DNA from: Flavobacteriales bacterium
GTDB taxonomy: Bacteria; Bacteroidota; Bacteroidia; Flavobacteriales_D; Crocinitomicaceae
Assembly (NCBI GenBank): GCA_015665275.1
Contig: JADFAL010000018.1
Location: 26,778 to 90,777 of the forward strand
DNA length: 64,000 nucleotides
Direction of reading: 5' to 3'
Shown here: piece after piece, positions 47,443 through 56,089 of the stretch
How positions within the stretch are numbered: the stretch's first letter is position 1
Layout: every line of letters starts with the position of its first letter
Translations under genes and position numbers: made by a program
Notes under the pieces: generated by a model
Told to the model about the DNA's origin: nothing
The model's input: the letters and a program-made list of their open reading frames with translations, nothing else
Database searches by the model: none

Positions 47443-48296
47443 AAGGGTTTACAATAGGAGGAGTCCCAGAGCATTTCAATTTGCCGTGGCGTATGGCGAT
47501 TGAAGAAGGACGATTTCGTGAAAAGGGAATTCAACTGCACTGGAGCGATATGGGTGGTGGTACTGGACAGATGATTCGTGGATTGGAAACCGGGTCATTG
47601 GACATTGCGGTTTTACTCACTGAAGGAATCACCAAAGCCGTTTTACAAGGTTTGGACGCCAGAATTATTCAAGTGTACGTTACAACGCCATTGCACTGGG
47701 GAATTCATGTTCCTTATCACAGCCAAATTACTTCTGTAGATCAACTGGAAAATCAAACGTTTGCTATTTCAAGAGAAGGCTCAGGATCTCATTTGATGGC
47801 ATACGTAAAAGCCAATCAAGAGGGGTGGGACACTACCAAATTGAAATTCAATGTGATTGGTGATGTTTACGGAGGGCTATGGGCACTTCAGAACGATGAA
47901 GCGCAGGCATTCTTGTGGGAGAAATACACAACACATCCATATACAGAGCAAAAGAAATGTCGCTACATCGATGAGGTCGTAACACCTTGGCCTTGTTTTG
48001 TTATTGCCGCAAGAAAAGAAGTTGTAGACAAGCATTTGGACGATTTAGAGATCATTTGCGATGTGGTCAATGAGCGCGCACGCGATTTGAAAAAGAATGA
48101 AGATGTAGTAGATTTGGTCTGCTGGAGATATAACTTGCGCCACGGTCAGGTTGAGAACTGGTTGCAGGAAACGGATTGGAATTACGACGGTATTGGATAT
48201 CCATTGGCCTTCGAGAAAACCATTTCTTATTTATTGAAGTTAAATTTGTTGGAAGAAGTGGAAGCCAAGGATTGGCGAGAAAAATTATTTGTATGA
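47439..48296 (+). CDS. Type-2 periplasmic-binding-fold protein without signal peptide
   Basis: A 285-residue protein resembling NMT1/SsuA-type solute-binding proteins: FTIGGVPEHFNLPWRMAIEEGRFREKGIQLHW, then GGGTGQMIRGLETGSLDIAVLLTEGI and FAISREGSGSHLMAYV. It begins directly with the first beta-strand and has no signal peptide or lipobox, so it should be cytoplasmic. Possible roles are a substrate-binding enzyme (THI5/NMT1 relatives make thiamin precursors) or a sensor; I cannot decide. It overlaps both neighbours by 4 nt. Confidence 0.75.
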   Translation: MKGFTIGGVPEHFNLPWRMAIEEGRFREKGIQLHWSDMGGGTGQMIRGLETGSLDIAVLLTEGITKAVLQGLDARIIQVYVTTPLHWGIHVPYHSQITSVDQLENQTFAISREGSGSHLMAYVKANQEGWDTTKLKFNVIGDVYGGLWALQNDEAQAFLWEKYTTHPYTEQKKCRYIDEVVTPWPCFVIAARKEVVDKHLDDLEIICDVVNERARDLKKNEDVVDLVCWRYNLRHGQVENWLQETDWNYDGIGYPLAFEKTISYLLKLNLLEEVEAKDWREKLFV

Positions 48297-49318
48297 GTAG
48301 AAGAGTTGCAGTTTTGTTAGTGCAGTTGGGGACGCCAGATAGTCCAAAAACAAATGATGTACGTCGTTATTTGTCTGAATTTCTGAACGATCCAAGAGTA
48401 ATTGACTTGCCTTGGTTGGGAAGAAAAATTTTAGTTAATGGAATCATTGTTCCATTCCGAGCGCCGAAATCGGCAAAAATTTACAAGGAGTTATTCGATT
48501 TACACAACGGAGTTTCACCATTAATTACGCATACGGAAAACGTAGTGGAGAAACTTGGAAAACGCTTTGCCAATGATGAGGTTACTGTGCACTATGCAAT
48601 GCGATATCAAAACCCTTCCATGTACGACGTGCTGGAGAAAATGCGAGAAGAGAATTACGACAAATTGGTAATTCTCCCGATGTTTCCACAGTATGCAAGT
48701 GCTTCGGCTGGATCTGCAATAGACCTTGCCATGAATATTATCCGTAAATGGTGGGTGGTACCAGAAATTTCAATCATCAATCAATTTTGGGATAACGAGG
48801 GATATATCGATTCAATCGTAGAGCGCGCCAAAGAATTCAATATTGAAGACTATGATCACATTCTGTTCTCTTACCACGGACTGCCAGATCGCCATGTAGA
48901 TAAAGTTTACGAAGGCTCAGACCTGTGTTCAGATCAACCATGCGAAACAGAGATTAACGAGAAGAACAAGTTTTGCTATAAAGCAACGTGCTACGCAACA
49001 ACACGATTGATCGCTGCTAAATTGAACATTTCAGAAGAAGATTATACTGTTTGTTTTCAATCACGCTTAGACAAGAAATGGTTAACTCCGTTTGCAGATA
49101 AGGTAGTGGAAGAGCTTGGGGAAAAAGGAGCAAAGAAAATCTTAGCTTTCAGTCCAGCTTTCGTTGCAGATTGTCTGGAAACGGTGATTGAAATCGGCGA
49201 TGAATATCAGGAACTCTTCGAAGAAAAAGGAGGAGAAAAGGTGCAGTTGGTGCCAAGTTCTAACGATCACGATCGGTTCATTGATGGTTTGGAAGAGTTG
49301 ATCCGAAATAAAATGTGA
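48293..49318 (+). CDS. hemH: Ferrochelatase
   Basis: A 341-residue enzyme inserting Fe(II) (or a metal into coproporphyrin) in haem synthesis. Family motifs: VAVLLVQLGTPDSPKTNDVRRYL, EFLNDPRVIDLPWL, the catalytic His in LFSYHGLPDRH, and AFSPAFVADCLETVIEIG with its conserved Glu. The Cys pair near CYKATCYATT may mark a cluster or be incidental. The start at 48293 overlaps the preceding stop (ATGA). The 3' end is followed 10 nt later by the target duplication of an IS element. Confidence 0.94.
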   Translation: MSRRVAVLLVQLGTPDSPKTNDVRRYLSEFLNDPRVIDLPWLGRKILVNGIIVPFRAPKSAKIYKELFDLHNGVSPLITHTENVVEKLGKRFANDEVTVHYAMRYQNPSMYDVLEKMREENYDKLVILPMFPQYASASAGSAIDLAMNIIRKWWVVPEISIINQFWDNEGYIDSIVERAKEFNIEDYDHILFSYHGLPDRHVDKVYEGSDLCSDQPCETEINEKNKFCYKATCYATTRLIAAKLNISEEDYTVCFQSRLDKKWLTPFADKVVEELGEKGAKKILAFSPAFVADCLETVIEIGDEYQELFEEKGGEKVQLVPSSNDHDRFIDGLEELIRNKM

Positions 49319-49328
49319 TTCAACATTA

Positions 49329-49336
49329 ATTACTAT
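49329..49336. repeat. Target-site duplication of the IS element (left copy)
   Basis: ATTACTAT, identical to 50349-50356, directly flanking both ends of the element. Eight bases is the duplication length of the IS1595 family. Confidence 0.92.
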
Positions 49337-49365
49337 AATGATGATCCGTTTACTTGCCAGTAAAA
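49337..49365 (+). repeat. Left terminal inverted repeat of the IS
   Basis: Begins AATGATGATCCGTTTACTTG; 24/29 identity to the complement of the right end. The transposase stop codon (49350-49352) falls inside this repeat. Confidence 0.9.
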
Positions 49366-50267
49366 TTTGCCATTGCAACGAGTACCCTTTCGAATATGTT
49401 TTTTCGAAGTACCTCCTGTTTAGTTTGTAGCAAAACTCATCTAGATAATTTTGTAGGTATTCCGTCTTCGTTTGTTGATGTATACCTTTGAGGACATTCT
49501 TTGCATTTCCAATGGCAGTATGTACCCATGGTAACTTTACATGAGCTTGTTTTGAAGGGGTTTTCTCAACGACCATATTTTCAAATTTCTTTTGTAACTT
49601 TTGATAGGTGGAATAGCCGTCAGTTATCATTCTTGCATTGGTTTGAACGTGCTTTTGAATAATGTTCTTTGCAGTGATTGCTGAAAAATCATGACACACA
49701 TTCATTTTGAAGAACTTACACTTTTTGGCGGGGCGATGTTTTTTCTTTTCCATTACTGGCTCTGTTTGAGCAAAGACCGTTGCCATGGTTTGCTTCTGAC
49801 TTCCTCTGCCTCGTTTACGTGGTTCATCTTTTTGATCTTCCTCTACCAACGTTTCAAAAAAAACCTTCATCAATTTCTACCTCATTCATCAGTAAATATT
49901 CACTGTCTCGATGTCCCATTGCAGATCGAATTTTGTGCATCATTGCCCAAATAGGTTCATAGCGTTTATGACCCAATTGGCGCTGAACATTACGTGCCGA
50001 ACTTCCTTTTTTCATACAACTCATCAAGTATATCGACACAAACCAGTAAAGAAAAGGTAACTTGGAAGACTCCATTACCGTTCCACCTCGAAGACTTGTC
50101 CGAAAACCGCAGCTTTTGCATTGATACATTTGCTTCCCTTTTAGCCAATAGTGATCTTTACAACTACATTTTTTACAGCTAACACCTTGTTGATCTCTGA
50201 CTGCTTTGAATTTTTGGCGACAGTTTGATTCAATACCGTAGCTATTCATAAACCTGATAATATCCAT
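49350..50267 (-). pseudogene. IS1595-family transposase with two frameshifts
   Basis: The reconstructed protein has ~305 residues. The N-terminal zinc ribbon has C-x2-C pairs (SCKKC...YQCKSC), followed by GGTVMESSKLPF. The DDE domain has the first Asp in VEIDEGF, the second in MITDGYSTY, and the ISXO2-like third segment HTAIGNAKNVLKGIHQQ...YLDEFCYKLNRR. Frame is lost at an eight-T run (49856-49863 as A8 on plus), where the first frame stops as GFF-TGA. It is lost again at a six-A run (49399-49404 as T6 on plus). Restoring one base at each (minus one T, plus one A) gives a normal end, FERVLVAMANFTGK-TAA, inside the left inverted repeat. Confidence 0.85.
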
Positions 50268-50319
50268 TGTTCTTTCATTTTAAAGCAAAGAAACAAGCAT
50301 ACTACGTAATTGACTTATG

Positions 50320-50348
50320 TTCTAGTGGCAACTTTACGGATCATCATT
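50320..50348 (-). repeat. Right terminal inverted repeat of the IS
   Basis: Reads AATGATGATCCGTAAAGTTG from the right end inward on the minus strand; 13 outer bases are identical to the left end. Confidence 0.9.
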
Positions 50349-50356
50349 ATTACTAT
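50349..50356. repeat. Target-site duplication of the IS element (right copy)
   Basis: ATTACTAT, exact copy of 49329-49336. Confidence 0.92.
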
Positions 50357-50454
50357 TTATCCCTTAAATAAGCTTCGATGAAGTTTACAAAGTATTCTTC
50401 AATTATAGGGTCAGCTACATTCTTCATATTTTTATAGATGACAATTCTTTGCAT
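50353..50454 (-). CDS. 33-residue ORF, possible 3' remnant of a lost gene
   Basis: Reads MQRIVIYKNMKNVADPIIEEY, then FVNFIEAYLRDK and TAG. Composition is coding-like (amphipathic helix). Its ATG directly follows the terminator of the T9SS gene at 50502, so no promoter is visible. Without the IS and one duplication its stop would lie 14 nt from the hemH stop, a normal convergent spacing. It may be the tail of a gene whose front was replaced, or a chance ORF. Confidence 0.35.
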   Translation of the reverse strand: MQRIVIYKNMKNVADPIIEEYFVNFIEAYLRDK

Positions 50455-50483
50455 AAAAAAAGGCTCCCTCACGGGAGCCTTTT
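50455..50483 (-). terminator. Intrinsic terminator after the 892-residue T9SS protein gene
   Basis: AAAAGGCTCCC (50458-50468), TCAC loop, GGGAGCCTTTT (50473-50483). Read leftward it ends in T7. Confidence 0.92.
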
Positions 50484-50501
50484 GACTAGTTTTTTGGCCT
50501 T

Positions 50502-53180
50502 TTATTGCTTAATCAAGCGAATAATGCTTTCTGAATTTTCTGTATTAAGATTCAGCATGTACATCCCATTCTCGAAAATCGAAAGATCAATTTTCCCCTC
50601 TAAAGAATTCAATGATCCTGTCAATATGACTTTACCAGATAAGTCTAATACATAGTACGAAACTTCTTTTGTCATATCACTTAAGATATAATTGAACTCA
50701 CCAGGAGATGGGTTCGGGAATACTGTTACTTCAATTCCATTTTCTAACTCAGTTAAAGAAGAACAATCTTGGAAGAAAATTGTGACATCATCAGATCCTA
50801 AGCACCCGTTTGAATCAGTAACAGTTACCATATAATTACCTGTTGTACTCACGACTAATGTTTGGTTTGTTGATGAATCAGACCACAAGTAATTTGTGAA
50901 AGCACCCGCATCTAGAGTGACATCAATGGTGTCACAGTAAGTTTGATCTTGTCCTAGATCGACTATCGGAAGTGCATTCACTATGTAGTCCATAGAGTCT
51001 AAAACGGAACATCCAATTACCGTATCCGTCACAGTAACACTGTATGTGCCTGATGTGTTAATGGTAATCATAGATGTAGAGTCTCCAGTATTCCAGTCAT
51101 ACATTGCATCAACAGAAGTCGATGTAGCATCTAAAATCGCCGAGTCACCTGCACAAGCTGTTAGATCATTTAACGCTACCGTTAAGTAGTAAAGACTTGC
51201 AGAATCACTTGCTGCACATCCACTCAACGTGTCAAGTTTGTCCACCGCTATCATTCCCGGTGCAAATAACCATGAAGTCTGGAGTGTGTCTCCGTTGGAC
51301 CAATTATAAATAGTGTTTCCTGTAATATCTGCTCCAGCATCAAACATTGCGCTATCTCCTGTACAGAGTGTCATATCCATTAAGGTAGGAGCAACAAAAT
51401 CCGCGACCTCGAGAAAGAAGGTGTCGGTTTGACACATTCCTAAAGAATCGGTGACATAAACATACAGGTTTCCATTATTGGAAGAGTTTAGGTTGTCTAT
51501 TTGACTTGTGATAGTTCCAGAAGCTCCGCTTCCTATTGTAGAGATTGAGTACCAGTCAAAACCAGCGCCAAGATCTACAACTGCCGTTGTATCGCATGCT
51601 AAAATAGAGTCAGGAATCATCGAGTAACCTGTTGCCGGCAAGCCAACAGCAAAATCATCAAAAGCGAAACCTTCTCGCTGAACGGACCCATCTGACCCAA
51701 ATCCAACACGGAAAAGTATTGCATCGTTATCTACCATCAATGTGGAGTCAAGATCGTTAGTAACGCAAACCCAGCCGTTTGATCCACTGAGGTTATCTCC
51801 GGTCCATCCTTCTTGTGACCCATTTGGAGCTCCATTTATTGAATTGTCGTTATACCAGTTTAGAGGATCTCCAAAGTTTCCAACTTGACTCCAATTGACT
51901 CCTCCATCAATTGATGAGAATAGGTTTGCTCCATCCCAAGAATATTCAGTTGACCACCAAATTTTCATGGTAACGACTTCGGCTCCTGTTGCACTCGAAA
52001 TATCAATACATGGAGAAGTCACCGAACCATCTTCATTTGCATTATACATTGCTGTCAAACCACCATTTACGAAACAACTATCTCCTGAAGCTGCACCAAT
52101 GATCTCTGCTTTGTTTGGTGTGCCAAAATCCCAGGAACCATTCGTTCCATTATCAATTGTCCAGCCACCTTGTCCGGCTTCGAAGTTTTCAAAGTAAGGA
52201 AGTGAACCTCCGACAGGTATGTTATTAACTGTGTTTGTCGTAGTATCATTGATAGAAACTGGATCACCAGATAAATTTGTCCATGCAGTAATTGTATGAA
52301 GTCCAACTCCTGATAAATCAGCGCCTGTTGCAAACGTGTAGGTTAAACAACCTCCACCGTTACAAATATCAAGAAGGTCTGAGGTAATGGTTACACTATC
52401 CAATACAGGAGTACCGCCGTCTACCGAGTAAGATACAGGGATCGTTGTTCCACTAAAAATGGTATCACCGAAGTTACAAATTTCAATGCTGATTGCCTCC
52501 GAGCTTCCAAGACCACATCCAGATGGACCTGAAACTAAGGTAGCTGCAATGTCGTTTTGGTTGGCTTGTGAAACACTTATGTCATCCAAACCAATGTCAC
52601 CAGTAAAGCTGGTACCTGAAACATAAACAAATCGAACTTGAACAGAATCAGCACCCGTAAATGTTGGTCCAAAACATCCAGACCATTCTTGCCATAAATC
52701 CTGATCATCTTGTATTGGGCCTGCAATATTTGTCCATGCACCAAGAGCACCTACTCGGGCCTCAACGTTCAATGGACCTTGAGTAGCTCCAAACGCATGG
52801 TACCAGAATTCAAGTTGCATAGTGAGACCAGCAGAGAAATCGAACCATGGAGATTCTAAATCTGCTCTATAATTTGGGTAGCCAGTTCCTGAACAAGATG
52901 TTTCAACATAAACATATTTTCCTGTCGCATTTCCCAAGGTATGATCAACAGAAGGACCCGTATTGCCTGAAGATGTTCCTCCAACGTGTACTAGCCAGTC
53001 AAGGTCGTCGGTAGTTGGATTGATCCAATCAATTAAAGAACCGCAAATTGCTCCGCAGCCTGTTGGACATGTAGCCTCAGCTTCAAAGTCTTCAATGTAT
53101 GGAAAGGTAGAAATTACCTGTCCATAGCTTGAACTTATGGTAAGAACAACTGTTGTAAGTAATAATATTAATCTTCTCAT
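50502..53180 (-). CDS. Large secreted T9SS protein with MAM-like domain
   Basis: An 892-residue protein. Signal peptide (1-20, ends SSYG); a MAM/concanavalin-like domain at ~25-205 (FPYIEDFEAEATCPTG...LDWLVHVGGTSSGNTGPSVDHT...DIGLDDISVSQ); a CARDB-like stretch (AATLVSGPSGCGLGSSEAISIEICNFG); a second MAM-like domain (LPYFENFEAGQGGWTIDNGTNGSWDFG...GFAFDDFAVG); then a run of PKD-like/'D-F-L-D-A-G' modules with paired Cys. It closes with a T9SS type A tail (VFPNPSPGEFNYIL...ESIIRLIKQ). It probably binds carbohydrate or protein at the surface; no catalytic motif is seen. Confidence 0.88.
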   Translation of the reverse strand: MRRLILLLTTVVLTISSSYGQVISTFPYIEDFEAEATCPTGCGAICGSLIDWINPTTDDLDWLVHVGGTSSGNTGPSVDHTLGNATGKYVYVETSCSGTGYPNYRADLESPWFDFSAGLTMQLEFWYHAFGATQGPLNVEARVGALGAWTNIAGPIQDDQDLWQEWSGCFGPTFTGADSVQVRFVYVSGTSFTGDIGLDDISVSQANQNDIAATLVSGPSGCGLGSSEAISIEICNFGDTIFSGTTIPVSYSVDGGTPVLDSVTITSDLLDICNGGGCLTYTFATGADLSGVGLHTITAWTNLSGDPVSINDTTTNTVNNIPVGGSLPYFENFEAGQGGWTIDNGTNGSWDFGTPNKAEIIGAASGDSCFVNGGLTAMYNANEDGSVTSPCIDISSATGAEVVTMKIWWSTEYSWDGANLFSSIDGGVNWSQVGNFGDPLNWYNDNSINGAPNGSQEGWTGDNLSGSNGWVCVTNDLDSTLMVDNDAILFRVGFGSDGSVQREGFAFDDFAVGLPATGYSMIPDSILACDTTAVVDLGAGFDWYSISTIGSGASGTITSQIDNLNSSNNGNLYVYVTDSLGMCQTDTFFLEVADFVAPTLMDMTLCTGDSAMFDAGADITGNTIYNWSNGDTLQTSWLFAPGMIAVDKLDTLSGCAASDSASLYYLTVALNDLTACAGDSAILDATSTSVDAMYDWNTGDSTSMITINTSGTYSVTVTDTVIGCSVLDSMDYIVNALPIVDLGQDQTYCDTIDVTLDAGAFTNYLWSDSSTNQTLVVSTTGNYMVTVTDSNGCLGSDDVTIFFQDCSSLTELENGIEVTVFPNPSPGEFNYILSDMTKEVSYYVLDLSGKVILTGSLNSLEGKIDLSIFENGMYMLNLNTENSESIIRLIKQ

Positions 53181-53464
53181 TTGTAGATTTTTAAATATTG
53201 ATACAAAAGGTAATGGTTTTTTTTAAAATATCTCTTCCTACTAATATTAAAAGATGCTATTCTTTCATGTTTGGTATCATAATACTCCTCGCTTTTGATG
53301 GGATTTATTGATTGGGGAGGTTTTCAATATTTTTAAATCTCTATTTTATTGTGGACGTCAAAATGTCAATTAGAATCGACGGGGGTATTCTTTAGTGTTA
53401 AGTTCGTATTTTCAACGGAACTTCGTATCTTTGCACCTGAATTTAGAAACACACAAATAGCAGT
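53181..53464. other. 284-bp divergent gap before ahcY
   Basis: Very AT-rich. Apart from the ahcY promoter at its right end I see no RNA structure; in particular no SAM or SAH riboswitch-like pattern could be made out by eye. Confidence 0.5.
53403..53433 (+). promoter_or_regulatory. Promoter TTCG-N19-TATCTTTG for ahcY
   Basis: -7 box TATCTTTG at 53426-53433; a near-consensus -33 (TTCG for TTTG) at 53403-53406, spacing 19. It gives a ~25-nt leader before the ATG at 53465. Confidence 0.65.
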
Positions 53465-54775
53465 ATGAGCACAACAGAACGTTTAGCTTACAAGGTGAAA
53501 GATATCAGCTTGGCAGAATGGGGAAGAAAAGAGATTCGATTGGCAGAAGCAGAAATGCCAGGATTGATGACTCTTCGTGAAGAGTACGGAGCAAGCAAGC
53601 CGTTGAAAGGAGCAAGAATTGCTGGATGTTTGCACATGACAATTCAAACAGCTGTTTTGATTGAAACATTGGTTGAATTAGGGGCAGACGTAACTTGGTC
53701 TTCGTGTAACATTTTTTCAACGCAGGATCACGCAGCAGCAGCAATTGCAGCAGCAGGAATTCCGGTTTATGCATGGAAAGGAATGAACGAAGAAGAGTTC
53801 GATTGGTGTATCGAGCAGACATTGTTTGCATTTGAAGATGGAAAGCCATTGAACATGATCCTTGATGATGGAGGTGATTTGACAAACATGGTATTCGATC
53901 GTTACCCTGAGTTGACAAAAGACATTAAAGGTCTTTCTGAAGAAACAACAACAGGGGTGCACCGTTTGTACGAGCGTATGAAGAATGGAACTTTAGTAAT
54001 GCCAGCAATCAACGTTAATGATTCGGTTACTAAATCAAAATTCGATAACAAATACGGATGTAAAGAGTCTTTGGTAGATGCGATTCGTCGTGCTACAGAT
54101 ACAATGATGGCAGGTAAAGTAGCTGTTGTTTGTGGATACGGAGATGTTGGTAAAGGATCTGCTGCTTCATTGCAGGGTTCTGGTGCACGTGTAATTGTTA
54201 CCGAAGTAGATCCAATTTGTGCGCTTCAAGCAGCAATGGACGGATTCGAAGTACGACGATTGGAGTCAGTAGTTGATAACGTGGATATCGTAGTAACAAC
54301 AACAGGAAACAAAGATATCGTTCAAGGACAGCATTTCGAGGCGATGAAAGACAAAACGATTGTTTGTAATATCGGTCACTTCGATAACGAAATCGATATG
54401 GCTTGGTTGAACGGAAAGTACGGATCAACGAAAACGGAAATTAAACCACAAGTTGACATGTACACGCTTAACGGAAATGACATCATTTTGCTTGCAGAAG
54501 GACGTTTAGTAAACTTAGGATGTGCAACAGGACACCCTTCATTCGTAATGTCAAATTCATTTACGAACCAAACATTGGCGCAATTAGAGTTGTGGAACCA
54601 CTCGGACAAATACAACAACGAAGTTTACATGTTGCCGAAACACCTTGATGAGAAAGTAGCGTACTTGCACTTGGCGAAAATTGGTGTAGAATTGACAGAA
54701 CTTCGTAAAGATCAAGCCGATTACATTGGAGTAACAGTGGAAGGTCCATACAAACCAGAACACTACCGTTACTAG
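53465..54775 (+). CDS. ahcY: Adenosylhomocysteinase
   Basis: A 436-residue NAD-dependent enzyme that splits S-adenosylhomocysteine into adenosine and homocysteine, clearing the product of methylation. Motifs: [52 protein letters not shown] (catalytic Lys/Asp), the NAD loop [15 protein letters not shown], and the typical C-terminus [12 protein letters not shown] that reaches into the neighbouring subunit. Length is typical of the shorter bacterial form. Highly biased codon use suggests strong expression. Confidence 0.97.
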   Translation: MSTTERLAYKVKDISLAEWGRKEIRLAEAEMPGLMTLREEYGASKPLKGARIAGCLHMTIQTAVLIETLVELGADVTWSSCNIFSTQDHAAAAIAAAGIPVYAWKGMNEEEFDWCIEQTLFAFEDGKPLNMILDDGGDLTNMVFDRYPELTKDIKGLSEETTTGVHRLYERMKNGTLVMPAINVNDSVTKSKFDNKYGCKESLVDAIRRATDTMMAGKVAVVCGYGDVGKGSAASLQGSGARVIVTEVDPICALQAAMDGFEVRRLESVVDNVDIVVTTTGNKDIVQGQHFEAMKDKTIVCNIGHFDNEIDMAWLNGKYGSTKTEIKPQVDMYTLNGNDIILLAEGRLVNLGCATGHPSFVMSNSFTNQTLAQLELWNHSDKYNNEVYMLPKHLDEKVAYLHLAKIGVELTELRKDQADYIGVTVEGPYKPEHYRY

Positions 54776-54797
54776 AAACAACAATGTTTTAAATACT

Positions 54798-54825
54798 AAA
54801 GGGAGCCGATTGGTTCCCTTTTTTT
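54798..54825 (+). terminator. Intrinsic terminator of ahcY
   Basis: AAAGGGAGCC (54798-54807), GATT loop, GGTTCCCTTT (54812-54821) and a continuing T run to 54825; one G-T pair in the stem. Confidence 0.9.
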
Positions 54826-54838
54826 GTTCATTTGTAGC

Positions 54839-55798
54839 ATGGATAAAGGATTGACGAATCTTATTCTTGAATTAACAAAAGCGCAACGCATTGCAGAAGT
54901 TGATCATGTACAAACGCTGTGGAGTGGATTCGGATCTTTGGATAGAGTATTGCTTGAAAGCAGTAATGTCAATTCTGTAGTTATAAAGCGAATTCAACCT
55001 CCGACAAAAATGAATCACCCAAGAGGTTGGGATACCGACGTATCAACACAACGGAAATTGAAATCATACGAAGTCGAGAGAAGATGGTATGAAAATTATG
55101 TTCCTGGTTTACCAGAAGATATAAAGGTTCCCAATCTATTGGGGTACTATGAAAATGAAGACAGCACGACTCTAATAATGGAAGACTTGAAGGATTCCGG
55201 GTTCAACCATGATTTTTATTCGTCTCCGAAAGACTCCTTTGAAGCATGTTTAGAGTGGTTGGCAAACTTTCATGCGTTTCATTTGTTTGCGGAACCGTCA
55301 GGGCTATGGGAGATAGGAACCTACTGGCATCTGGATACGCGCCAAGAAGAATTAAAGGTAATGTCCGATGGTGCTCTCAAACATCATGCGAAAAATATAG
55401 ACGAGACTCTTAATAGCTGCGAATACAAAACAATAGTGCACGGTGATGCCAAACCGGCTAACTTTCTTTTTAGTAAAGAAGGCCAAGCTGCAGCAGTAGA
55501 TTTTCAATACGTCGGAGGAGGATGCGGAATGAAGGATGTGGTCTATCTGATGAGCAGCGCGCTTGATGAAAAAGATTTGTTCGAAAGGGATTCTGAAATC
55601 ATTGAGCGTTATTTCGAGCTACTGAAATTAGCCTTGGGTAAATATGATGTTCGGAATATTGATTTAGATGAGCTTAAAGAGGAATGGAGCTCTATGTATA
55701 AATACGCATGGCTCGATTTTATGCGTTTTCTTGAAGGTTGGTCTCCTGGACGTTCTCGTCTAAATAGCTATACCAAAAGGCTTCTTGAATCTATTTGA
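54839..55798 (+). CDS. Phosphotransferase of the choline/ecdysteroid-kinase-like group
   Basis: A 319-residue kinase-like protein. Nucleotide-loop region WSGFGSLDRVLLESSNVNSVVIKRI (invariant Lys in VVIKRI); hinge TLIMEDLKDSGF; catalytic loop VHGDAKPANFLF (HGD-x-K-x-x-N); metal motif VDFQYVGGGCGMKDVVYL (DFQ for DFG). This matches EcKL/APH-type kinases that phosphorylate small alcohols. The substrate is unknown. The start at 54839 avoids overlap with the ahcY terminator. I saw no antibiotic-resistance-specific motif. Confidence 0.82.
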   Translation: MDKGLTNLILELTKAQRIAEVDHVQTLWSGFGSLDRVLLESSNVNSVVIKRIQPPTKMNHPRGWDTDVSTQRKLKSYEVERRWYENYVPGLPEDIKVPNLLGYYENEDSTTLIMEDLKDSGFNHDFYSSPKDSFEACLEWLANFHAFHLFAEPSGLWEIGTYWHLDTRQEELKVMSDGALKHHAKNIDETLNSCEYKTIVHGDAKPANFLFSKEGQAAAVDFQYVGGGCGMKDVVYLMSSALDEKDLFERDSEIIERYFELLKLALGKYDVRNIDLDELKEEWSSMYKYAWLDFMRFLEGWSPGRSRLNSYTKRLLESI

Positions 55799-56089
55799 AC
55801 CAATAAATCTGGATTGTATTTTCAGTATTTCTACGTACGATTTCAGGTATAAATACGGTACTTAAAAAGGAATTTAAGTTCTAATTTGGCACGGCTCTCG
55901 GGCATTAACCAATTTAGCACTTAAAATAGGAGTTCTTATTCCACATTTCTTCGAAAAATATTTAAACCTACGGCATAATACGAACTTGTGTTTTTAGGAT
56001 ATAACTGATGATATGGTGATTAGCCTCTTGCACCAGAACTAATTGGCATCTTATTAACCAGTGTCAATAGACACACAACACTATTTATT
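55799..56089. other. 291-bp AT-rich gap
   Basis: No ORF with coding character, no hairpin with a T-tract and no exact promoter box were found here; it presumably holds the promoter of the collar-type pseudogene. Confidence 0.4.

Larger units (their letters stand above)
49337..50348 (-). mobile_element. IS1595-family insertion sequence, 1012 bp
   Basis: The ends are inverted repeats: 49337-49365 and 50320-50348 match at 24 of 29 positions, with the outer 13 bp (AATGATGATCCGT) perfect. An 8-bp direct repeat flanks the element. The single gene inside, read on the minus strand, is an IS1595/ISXO2-type transposase, broken by two frameshifts. It inserted in the short gap between hemH and a convergent small ORF, and disrupts neither. 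Confidence 0.93.

Noticed and set aside
49142..49336. C-terminal extension of the transposase frame beyond the IS into hemH
   Set aside because: It results from the second frameshift; the corrected frame stops inside the inverted repeat.
53181..53464. SAM/SAH riboswitch upstream of ahcY
   Set aside because: No conserved core or stems could be traced by eye; an AT-rich leader with a normal promoter explains the region. A covariance-model scan would settle it.
54839..55798. Aminoglycoside resistance gene
   Set aside because: It shares only the general kinase catalytic loop; sequence is nearer to the choline/ecdysteroid-kinase-like group and nothing marks mobility.
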